Below are positions 6,601 to 11,495 of a stretch of DNA of 11,495 nt, one piece after another. The stretch is from Pseudomonadota bacterium. GTDB taxonomy: Bacteria > Myxococcota_A > Polyangia > Haliangiales > Haliangiaceae. The stretch's first letter is position 1. Every line of letters begins with the position of its first letter. The stretch lies in the NCBI GenBank assembly GCA_023428295.1, contig JAEYYV010000335.1, positions 1 through 11,495 of the forward strand, in the 5' to 3' direction. The notes beneath the pieces are model-generated. The model did no database searches and was not told the DNA's origin. It saw nothing but the letters and a program-made list of their open reading frames with translations. A program made the translations under genes and the position numbers.

Positions 6601-9600
6601 CGGTCGAAGAAAAGCGACGCCGCACGAGCATGCGGCGATGGCAACGCATCCGGTAGCCGACGTCGATCTCCCACGCCGCTCGACGTCGAGCGACGATGCG
6701 ATTCGTCACTCTACCTCTCGCGATACGGATCCTCGGCATCCGCAGTATGCGCGCATCGAAGAACACGCGCGTGAGCTCGATGCACGTCGCCACGCCGAGA
6801 CCGCGCTAGTCACATCGCACGTCGAGCGGAGAAACTCCGAGGCAGCTTCGATGCACGTGACGGCGGATCACGGCCGGGATGCTTCGCGCACGACGAGTGT
6901 GTCGGCGAACTCGAGTCCACCACGGTCTCCGGGAGATGCCGAGGTCCACCTCTCGGTGGATGATCGAACTACTCGTCCCCTGGCGTCGGTAGATGATCCA
7001 TCGTACGCGCGGACTACGCAGCCATTGGAGGCTGTCGTACCCCCGTCGGAACGACGGACGCAGCCGATCGATGCTGTCGCGCCGCGATCCGACAGGCCGA
7101 CGCAGTCGATGGATGCAGTCGTGCCGCCATCCGTACGCCCGACGCAGCCGATGGGCGTTGTCGTACCGCCGTCCGAGCGGATCACCCAACCGATGTCTGT
7201 GGTGAAAGCGCCGAGCGATGGACCCGACGAAGCGGCGTACGAACGCGCATGGGAGCGCGCCGCAGAGCCTCAGCGCGAACGTCCGACGACGTACACCGAA
7301 GCGATCGACCGCAGCGCGGGTATCGACAAGGGGCCCGAGTACGACCAGTTCCGTCGAGACATGGCCTCCATGTACGCCGCTCAAGAAATCGAGGCGCAGA
7401 ACGTGACACACGTTCGCGGAAACCCAGCCGAGGCCAAGAAGGACGGCAGCTACTACGTGGGGAATACTGACTACGATGTGCGGCGGTTCGCGTACGACAA
7501 CGCGGTCCTCACGAGCATCACCCTCGACGCACACCTGCGACCTGGCGCCGGAATAACGGCCGAAGACATCGCCGCCGTCAAGCGCAGCTCCTATCAGGGT
7601 GTCGATCAGATCATGAATCGCGATGCGGAGGGAAAGCGCCACACGCTGCCCGACGGAAGCAAACTTCAGGTCGAGCCGACGTTTCACGACGACGCCGCAT
7701 CTGCCAATCACATCGTGGACCTCGTCCAACCATTCGATGCGCAAGGGAAGCGACTGCATTCGAATCAGGGACGATGGGCGCTCCCCGACGTGCTCAACCC
7801 GAACGGCGCTGCGCACGAGCTAGTCGGGCACGGATTGGGATTCCCAGACCGGTACGTGGATCCAGAGACGTGGTTCCGCGACCATCCGAACGCGCCATTC
7901 GTCACGCATGACGGGAACTTCATGGAGACGGTCGGGCCTGGTGCATCGCTCAAGCAACACCAACTCGATCAACTCGGTCGTGATATCTCAGCTGCCGAAC
8001 AGGCGACCGGACCGGCATCACGCTCGTCGCTCGATTCGACGGCTCCACGCATGGAGCCGCCAGCGATGCCGCGACCTACGGAGTCGGCTCTGAACGAAGG
8101 TGCGGACCTCAGCCAGAACCGGCTGGGTGATCCGTCCGGGTCGGTCATCGCAGCGACAGCGAAACCTCGGTCGGACGGCACGCTGAGCGAGAAGCGAATT
8201 CGCGAGTCGATTGTCAACGATCTCGCGTTGGCAACACCGGCTGGCAGCAAGGCCGTAGACCAGAACACCGTCCGCGTTCCCGCCGGTGATCGACAGGTCG
8301 ACGTTGCTCTGGAAGTGGGTCCGGTAGAAGGCGGTCAATCAACGGTCCGTCGAGCCGAGGACGGCTCCTATCGACTCGTCGTCTCGGACAACGTCGCAGA
8401 TGCAGACGTGACCCGTGCGATTGCCCATGGAACGGTCGCCGTTCAGCGGCAAGCAGAACCCGTCGGAGAAGCTGCGAAGCGTCCGGTTGAAGTCGAAGGT
8501 CGAGCTGCCGAGTTGCGCGCCGTGTTCGCACAAGTCGACCAACGCGGCGTGCGCCACGACGACCGCACCGACACCTCGCGCGGTAGTGACGTATCGTCCT
8601 TGCTCGACTCGCTCGGCGTCGACAGAACGCCGGAGGGTCGTTCGCGTCTCCGCGAGGCTCTCGCATCCGACCCAGCGCTTCTGCGTCGTGCCGAACTCCA
8701 TCTCGACGGTTACGAACCACGTCGCGATATCGATGCCGGATCGGATCTTCACGCGTTCGGTACACAACGTCGTGAGCGCCTCGCACATCTGGAGGAGCAC
8801 GTCCAAGGACCTCGCGCCGAGGCCCTGCGTCAGGTCGAGGATCTGTCATTGGGATCGCAGCTTCGGCTTGAGGAAGGGCATCGAATCTTCGATGGCGCGA
8901 ACGTGCCGGTCGACGACCCCGCAACGAAGAAGCAACTTCGCAAGAGGCAACAGTCTATCGCGGACACCATGAACGACCCGCACCTCTCACCCGAGGAGCG
9001 CCGCGCGCGGCTTGCGGCACAGATCGACGCGCTTGGCGCAGACCCGGCATTGCAGATGATTCGCGACAAGATCGATCTCGAGGCGATGCAAAAGGCCGCG
9101 GCTGCTTACGATTCGACGGGAAGCGACCACGGGACCATGGGGCTGGATCTCGAAAGCGGCTTGATACGAATGCCCGGGGCCGAGCCGAATGCCCCTCCGA
9201 CGACGATTCGCGATGTGATGCGGAACGTCGATGCCGCTAATCAAGCCGCTATCGAGAACGGTCTTGGCGTCAACTACGTCGTCGTCGTACATCAACCAAC
9301 TAAGGATGCGGCGGGTTCCGAAATGTCGAGCGTCGAGATCATCGCCCGCAAGCAACCACAGTCACGTCACATCGATCCCGCAGCGCCGAAGGTGCCTGGC
9401 AATGACGGACACGGCGACCTCGTCGTCGATCACGGTGTCGGACGTGGTGGGTTTGCCATCGAGTCGGCGACCGTGCCTGAGGGTGGGATGATCGTTCAGA
9501 CAGATCACATCTCGAAGGCGCACGCAGGGCAGATGTCGCGAAAGAACGCGGGGATCACGGATGCGGGCCCGCTAACGGCGCCTGGCTCGGTCACGATGTT

Positions 9601-10054
9601 CGCAGATCTGCTGATGCACCCTGAGATTCTCCGCGGTGCGGCTCACGAGCCCGACGCTGGGATTCGACAGAGTTTCGTGAACAACGTCAGCGCCCATTTC
9701 AACGAGGAGCAATACGAGGCTTTCGCGAAGAAGTTAGCGGAACACATGCCCGAAGGTTCCACGGTGGAATTTCAGTGGACGACATCGCCGGAACGCAAAG
9801 GGGGCCCAAAGGGCAGTCGAGGACACGTGGATGGCGATGTCTCTGCAGAGGCGCTGTCAAAGACAGGTCGAGACTTCTCGACCAAGGACGCCGCAGTCGT
9901 GCAGGGTGACTACACGATAGATGCAGCGACACGAGCAGCCGCCGACCCCGACGATGTCGGACGGTTCGTTCCTCCCACGCCCGAGGAGCGGCGAGTTGTC
10001 ACGTTCGGACCGCCGGGCTCGATGAAGGAAAAGTCGGATGCCCACCACGAGTAG
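3596..10054 (+). CDS. Giant multidomain polymorphic-toxin-like protein (metallopeptidase plus methyltransferase-like domains)
   Basis: This 2152-residue protein is probably a secreted or injected effector. The GTG start at 3596 is chosen because GAGAGG lies 9 nt upstream and it overlaps the preceding gene. Order of parts: residues 1-130, low-complexity Ser/Thr/Ala with an Arg/Lys-rich patch (72-92); about 135-760, charged helical repeats with motifs such as RSPEEMEIIRKRI and MPEDRRKEFSALMNG, resembling annexin-like repeats of myxobacterial toxin proteins; about 811-945, Ala/Gly-rich hydrophobic helices like those preceding toxin domains in polymorphic toxins; 1124-1208, six TQP repeats; about 1240-1465, metallopeptidase-like domain with H1407-E1408-x3-H1412; about 1515-1625, a second compact module; about 1635-1830, charged helices; about 1925-2085, a Rossmann methyltransferase-like domain with DHGVGRGG at 1945-1952. 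No Sec signal and no DUF4157 peptidase-like domain, common in such proteins, is visible. Two small genes follow with overlaps, as expected for immunity genes. The overall toxin role is inference from architecture; the catalytic assignments rest on motifs. Confidence 0.85.
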   Translation: MESSTRDSEPSAASTASTTTSSAAGPVWSEAGADSGYASEDLHVPGVLPDVSVLLPWVDDDHEEPAPIGQSKTKRRPSRSRRRPRRSSKPKRSAATSKKPATALAAASTASTAQSTTTSGPATSTSKNGIPPDFAEKLAAMKASAFNAALMVHAKKGDRNSQYEMMHVLEGADDALTRKKMKEQFAAQNDGSLTDFLGKTKWQSKHGKDQALDLMSDRRDVTTNNLAAMSPDKRADLEDKAAGWADKVLNVTRGSDRDDSENADKIAAILGPRSPEEMEIIRKRIRLQTSGTKSTTVFEELDRTFTERDESIAMAGLGSDPVKVAQTQLVDAAAEGNPERIHAIAKQLGPESMWKLHASDPMLAGRVIASMPEDRRKEFSALMNGKQEVAEGSRIAAMLQPLDLSDLSAADAMNGTAAKKMKQKEAQDPERLIAELSKSSPAELKAAREAWEADNKGKSWDELIGGTFKGADPIVRMRIEAAASGDAVGEKALRLRQGMQKFDQSLIDGALANPDLQSPDKAKRAAAQAERRALEQRLQLHDENEQRTKALTEGKTTENIEGRGVDEQLAAYYKRRVAHDSGSGAGGPFGVVRDIAEKDGRMAKVREKATVDHYAASEMWREGDAQISTKVRRAELSGDTTKKAEILENAKKGTIASHDSDYKRKFGSDRSMLKGPDLSEAKHVAKIFARMTGDERPVDEVAAELVREDMNVGELRMQHVRETGALADRTREQRIGQQGELRDLSKSGWVAGDEQMRFALGFGNRGSEDLHASQIELLKQAGGSDVDDREFQRRDTSTTKALELQREEKQKAAAKVAQALSIAGKIAALLTANPALFVAVDAGFSAARIAAQELIANEAYDATADIKHMAVDMAVNIATARLASLGKGVEAGTQAAKGAQTMQRVGNAGAAMAGAAGHSMIDGEDGGGAVLRAAIGAILPGYFRGKVESAIKGTSRGASVAREGLGAVVDTASNVMIGGGHIDGTTAIDLVGGSVQGRLHGGGRRKATPHEHAAMATHPVADVDLPRRSTSSDDAIRHSTSRDTDPRHPQYARIEEHARELDARRHAETALVTSHVERRNSEAASMHVTADHGRDASRTTSVSANSSPPRSPGDAEVHLSVDDRTTRPLASVDDPSYARTTQPLEAVVPPSERRTQPIDAVAPRSDRPTQSMDAVVPPSVRPTQPMGVVVPPSERITQPMSVVKAPSDGPDEAAYERAWERAAEPQRERPTTYTEAIDRSAGIDKGPEYDQFRRDMASMYAAQEIEAQNVTHVRGNPAEAKKDGSYYVGNTDYDVRRFAYDNAVLTSITLDAHLRPGAGITAEDIAAVKRSSYQGVDQIMNRDAEGKRHTLPDGSKLQVEPTFHDDAASANHIVDLVQPFDAQGKRLHSNQGRWALPDVLNPNGAAHELVGHGLGFPDRYVDPETWFRDHPNAPFVTHDGNFMETVGPGASLKQHQLDQLGRDISAAEQATGPASRSSLDSTAPRMEPPAMPRPTESALNEGADLSQNRLGDPSGSVIAATAKPRSDGTLSEKRIRESIVNDLALATPAGSKAVDQNTVRVPAGDRQVDVALEVGPVEGGQSTVRRAEDGSYRLVVSDNVADADVTRAIAHGTVAVQRQAEPVGEAAKRPVEVEGRAAELRAVFAQVDQRGVRHDDRTDTSRGSDVSSLLDSLGVDRTPEGRSRLREALASDPALLRRAELHLDGYEPRRDIDAGSDLHAFGTQRRERLAHLEEHVQGPRAEALRQVEDLSLGSQLRLEEGHRIFDGANVPVDDPATKKQLRKRQQSIADTMNDPHLSPEERRARLAAQIDALGADPALQMIRDKIDLEAMQKAAAAYDSTGSDHGTMGLDLESGLIRMPGAEPNAPPTTIRDVMRNVDAANQAAIENGLGVNYVVVVHQPTKDAAGSEMSSVEIIARKQPQSRHIDPAAPKVPGNDGHGDLVVDHGVGRGGFAIESATVPEGGMIVQTDHISKAHAGQMSRKNAGITDAGPLTAPGSVTMFADLLMHPEILRGAAHEPDAGIRQSFVNNVSAHFNEEQYEAFAKKLAEHMPEGSTVEFQWTTSPERKGGPKGSRGHVDGDVSAEALSKTGRDFSTKDAAVVQGDYTIDAATRAAADPDDVGRFVPPTPEERRVVTFGPPGSMKEKSDAHHE
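3998..5875 (+). other. Protein region: annexin-like helical repeats of the giant protein
   Basis: Residues about 135-760 are almost entirely charged amphipathic helix, with recurring 'SPEE/PEDRR + arginine-rich helix' units near 274-287, 371-384 and 439-452, and spacer phrases such as ADPIVRMRIEAAASGD. The pattern recalls annexin-like repeats in long myxobacterial toxin proteins, where they probably form a stalk or packing scaffold. The repeat boundaries were judged by eye and the family assignment is tentative. Confidence 0.45.
6026..6430 (+). other. Protein region: hydrophobic Ala/Gly-rich helices before the toxin modules
   Basis: Residues about 811-945 hold several weakly hydrophobic helices (for example IAGKIAALLTANPALFVAV at 822-840, and a glycine/alanine-rich stretch around 905-940). 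Similar segments occur ahead of toxin domains in polymorphic toxins and may help membrane insertion or passage. They are not strong enough to call as ordinary transmembrane helices. Confidence 0.4.
6965..7219 (+). repeat. Six in-frame tandem repeats of 42-45 bp encoding a TQP-type motif
   Basis: Units start at 6965 (45 bp), then 7010, 7052, 7094, 7136 and 7178 (42 bp each). Protein consensus is R-x-T-Q-P-[MIL]-x-x-V-V-x-P-S-[DE]. Individual cores read TRPL, TQPL, TQPI, TQSM, TQPM and TQPM. The DNA copies are diverged while the Thr and the hydrophobic residue at +3 are kept in every unit, which suggests selection on the peptide. The repeats join the hydrophobic region to the metallopeptidase-like domain and are probably unstructured. 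Confidence 0.85.
7313..7990 (+). other. Protein domain: zinc-metallopeptidase-like toxin module with HExxxH motif
   Basis: Residues about 1240-1465. The core AHELVGHGLGFPDRY places H1407, E1408 and H1412, then G1415 and D1418. This looks like the HExxHxxGxxD motif of metzincin-like toxin peptidases with one extra residue between E and the second H. Downstream GNFMETVGPG (M1443) resembles the Met-turn, followed by a helix with H and Q as in related peptidase toxins. Upstream phrases LRPGAGIT and GRWALPDVLNPNGAAHE look like conserved domain core. Likely role is cleavage of target-cell proteins; the target is unknown. Confidence 0.6.
8138..8470 (+). other. Protein domain: second compact module, possibly decayed peptidase-like
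   Basis: Residues about 1515-1625 form a compact alpha/beta unit (LATPAGSKAVD, TVRVPAGDRQVDVALEVG, YRLVVSDNVADADVTRAIAHGTVAV). The terminal AIAHG (H1611-G1612) sits where a zinc-peptidase-like helix would carry HE; here Gly follows His, so activity is doubtful. The family is not identified. Confidence 0.35.
9368..9850 (+). other. Protein domain: C-terminal class I methyltransferase-like module
   Basis: Residues about 1925-2085. LVVDHGVGRGGFAIE (1942-1956) matches the beta1/Gly-rich loop of SAM-dependent methyltransferases (DxGxGxG, D1945). MIVQTD (1965-1970) ends beta2 with an acidic residue suited to the SAM ribose. FVNNVSAHF, with N2029 and N2030, fits the beta4 motif, and MPEGSTVEFQW (2051-2061) fits the beta5 turn. 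The final 65 residues include a conserved-looking GSRGHVDGD stretch. If active, it would modify a target-cell molecule; an inactive SAM-binding or immunity-recognition role is also possible. Confidence 0.5.
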
Positions 10055-10745
10055 TTCGACAACGGAGGTGACTGGTCCTACGGACGCGCAGCTCCATGTG
10101 CTCACGCTCGTGCACGAAGGCCTTCCAGCGAAGTTGCAACGCTCTGCCCTAGAGGTGGCGAACGAGTTCCGGCACTGGGAAGACGAGTATCCTTCAGGCG
10201 CCTACGCATCATTTCAGGTACAGCTCGATGCCTTCGACGTCTTCGTCGGGACCCCGTTCTCGTGGGAGGGCCGATCGGATGTGATCGTGGTTAGATTCGC
10301 GACGTACAGCAGTGGAGACGCCGGCGAGAACACCCCCCCGTGGGCAGTCCACGAAGACGGTGCGACGCAACAGCGACTACAGGCTCTCGGATGCAAACGT
10401 TGGGGCGGCTCGCACTCATGGCAGGTGATGTTTGCCGTAGACACGACAGACCCCAGCGAAATTGCGCGCGCGGTCGCCACGACCATCGAACACTTGGCCG
10501 AGATTCGATTCCGCGTTCTGCGTCCCGCAGATTTGGATTCGCCTCCGAACTGGCCGCAGGCGCTAGTCTTCGACCTGCTTGCTGCGGATGAGCTGCACGC
10601 CGAGCGCGCCACTCCGAACGCCGAAGAATGGAGGGTGCGGTTCAGTTTGAATGGCGTGCATAGAACTGCCCAAATACCCGATGACATGTGGCGGTTCGCG
10701 TGTGAGACGAGGGAACGACTGACGGAAACGCGGAGCGCCCTATGA
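10038..10745 (+). CDS. Unrecognised 235-residue protein, candidate immunity protein or effector chaperone
   Basis: The ATG at 10038 lies inside the last codons of the giant effector gene (17-nt overlap) with AAGGAA ending 7 nt before it, so translation is probably coupled. No signal peptide or membrane segment is seen, so it should be cytoplasmic. The protein has an N-terminal polar leader, a central part with mixed strands and aromatic residues (FRHWEDEY, FDVFVGTPFSWEG, WGGSHSWQVMF), a helix (PSEIARAVATTIEHLAEI), and a C-terminal part with WRVRFSLNGVHRTAQIP and a final helix. I do not recognise the family. Position immediately after an effector gene fits an immunity protein; small alpha/beta effector chaperones in secretion loci have a similar size and would be the alternative. 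Confidence 0.8.
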   Translation: MPTTSSSTTEVTGPTDAQLHVLTLVHEGLPAKLQRSALEVANEFRHWEDEYPSGAYASFQVQLDAFDVFVGTPFSWEGRSDVIVVRFATYSSGDAGENTPPWAVHEDGATQQRLQALGCKRWGGSHSWQVMFAVDTTDPSEIARAVATTIEHLAEIRFRVLRPADLDSPPNWPQALVFDLLAADELHAERATPNAEEWRVRFSLNGVHRTAQIPDDMWRFACETRERLTETRSAL

Positions 10746-11413
10746 AAGTCCGGTGCCAGACCTTCTTCCCAGGGCAGATCGTCGAGGCCACGCTCGTTGG
10801 CGACCTCGATCAGGTGTCGCGCGACGGCGCGTTGCTGCGACTCGAAGTGAGGAGCGGTGAAACGCCGGTTCAACTTCCGCCACCCAACGCACTCGGCACG
10901 GAGATCGTCGAAGCCACGCCGCAGGAATGGGCGGCACTTGCTGATGCAGGATACGAGCTGAAGCAGGCCCCGTTTCACGTTCGCTACGTGTTCGGGAATC
11001 CTCATGCGCCGATGGGGATGGGGCGCTACTCCGTGGAGGTGTTCGACAACGGAGATGTCGAGCTGGTGCACGAGCGATATGGCACCAGCCGCGTGTGGCG
11101 CGCGCGTGCCGAACCCGCGCTGTGGACGCATCTAGCACTCGCGATTGGACGTTCGGGCTTTCCGCGCAAGGCGGGTCCACTCAGCGCACCGGCAGGAACC
11201 GAATCGTTCACATTCTCCGTAACGAGCCCTGACGGAACCGTGTCCCAGGTCTCCGGCTTCCCAACGGTCGAGTACGACGACATCGAGATTCTGTTCAACA
11301 AGATCGTCAGCCAGATGTCAAAGGGCCAAATCTTCGGCGTGGAACTGCCCGTCGACATCCGATACGTCGTATCCGCTGCACGAGCCCCGTCTAGCGACGT
11401 AGCACCGACGTGA
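10742..11413 (+). CDS. Unrecognised 223-residue protein, candidate immunity protein
   Basis: The start overlaps the preceding stop as ATGA, with GGAG 6 nt upstream, so this is the fourth coupled gene of the operon. The N-terminal part (about 1-75) is a beta-rich unit (IVEATLVGDLDQVSRDGALLRLEV). The second part has a strand-turn-strand segment RYSVEVFDNGDVELVHERYG (about 98-117), then WRARAEPALWTHLALAIGRSGFP, a further beta hairpin (ESFTFSVTSPDG), and a helix DIEILFNKIVSQMSKG. That second half has the look of small myxobacterial proteins found beside polymorphic toxins, where a strand pair is followed by a 'L..ai..sGFP' helix. Residue positions are approximate. Cytoplasmic by absence of signal. 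The immunity role is inference from position and style; no catalytic motif is seen. Confidence 0.8.
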   Translation: MKVRCQTFFPGQIVEATLVGDLDQVSRDGALLRLEVRSGETPVQLPPPNALGTEIVEATPQEWAALADAGYELKQAPFHVRYVFGNPHAPMGMGRYSVEVFDNGDVELVHERYGTSRVWRARAEPALWTHLALAIGRSGFPRKAGPLSAPAGTESFTFSVTSPDGTVSQVSGFPTVEYDDIEILFNKIVSQMSKGQIFGVELPVDIRYVVSAARAPSSDVAPT

Positions 11414-11429
11414 CGCATCGTCGTCGTCG

Positions 11430-11495
11430 ATGTTCGAGCCGAGCGCGAGTACGACCGAGGTGTGGATCGAGCGAGTGACAGCGTGGCGTGCGAGC
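11430..11495 (+). CDS. 5' end of a further gene, possibly an IS66-type TnpA accessory protein (partial)
   Basis: An ATG at 11430 opens a frame that runs to the window edge (22 codons, most ending in G or C). The visible peptide ends ...VWIERVTAWRAS, which resembles the start of IS66-family TnpA proteins, where a W..RV..WRASG helix precedes the HTH. No clear Shine-Dalgarno sequence precedes it, and it starts only 16 nt after the stop of the last operon gene. If correct, an insertion element abuts the effector operon; with so few codons the call is weak. Confidence 0.35.
   Translation, partial: MFEPSASTTEVWIERVTAWRAS

Noticed and set aside
6965..7219. CRISPR-like or minisatellite array
   Set aside because: Units are diverged, lie in frame inside a coding sequence, have no spacer/repeat alternation and conserve the peptide.
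7373..7399. Signal peptide or autotransporter features in the giant protein
   Set aside because: No N-terminal hydrophobic helix or beta-barrel C-terminus is visible; the C-terminus is a soluble alpha/beta domain.
5564..7816. Two long minus-strand frames (409 and 336 codons) opposite the giant gene
   Set aside because: Same reasoning; they also span the TQP repeats and the start of the peptidase domain, giving only Arg-rich repeats.
10064..10070. GGAGG as the ribosome binding site of the 235-residue gene with a later start
   Set aside because: No in-frame start codon lies at a suitable distance after it; the ATG at 10038 with AAGGAA upstream is the better choice.

Overview
The window is GC-rich, with third codon positions almost always G or C in the real genes. 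It carries a one-component Ser/Thr kinase with an Ala/Asp-rich tail, an FHA protein with an NtrC-like remnant, and a very long modular toxin-like protein. This mix suggests a myxobacterium (Myxococcota, probably Polyangia), accessory rather than core genome. The taxonomic call is inference from gene style; no marker gene is present.

Layout. Two transcription units diverge from an intergenic region at 2818-2991. Leftward (minus strand) are an FHA-domain regulator with a degenerate sigma54-activator AAA domain and a C-terminal HTH (1672-2817), then a membrane-anchored Ser/Thr protein kinase (102-1613). Rightward is a tightly overlapping four-gene operon: an unrecognised 204-residue protein (2992-3606), a 2152-residue multidomain polymorphic-toxin-like protein (3596-10054), and two small proteins of 235 and 223 residues (10038-10745 and 10742-11413) that sit where immunity genes are expected. 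At the right edge the first 22 codons of a further gene begin (11430 to beyond the window), perhaps an IS66-type accessory transposition protein.

The large protein reads, from the N-terminus: a disordered Ser/Thr/Ala and Arg/Lys-rich leader; a long helical part resembling the annexin-like repeats of myxobacterial toxin proteins; a hydrophobic Ala/Gly-rich stretch; a polar linker with six 14-15-residue 'TQP' repeats; a zinc-metallopeptidase-like domain with an unusual HExxxH motif; a second conserved-looking module with a possibly decayed active site; a helical spacer; and a C-terminal Rossmann, methyltransferase-like domain with a DxGxGxG motif.

Working model (inference): this is an effector/immunity locus whose expression or assembly may be governed by the divergent kinase/FHA pair. 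The 9-10 bp inverted repeat in the shared intergenic region, with a third half-site copy nearby, is a candidate operator. The TQP repeats (Thr with L/I/M at +3) fit the geometry of a multivalent phospho-threonine platform for FHA domains, although the local FHA domain lacks the usual Gly-Arg arginine. No delivery apparatus (T6SS, eCIS tube or sheath, secretion ATPase) is visible in the window.
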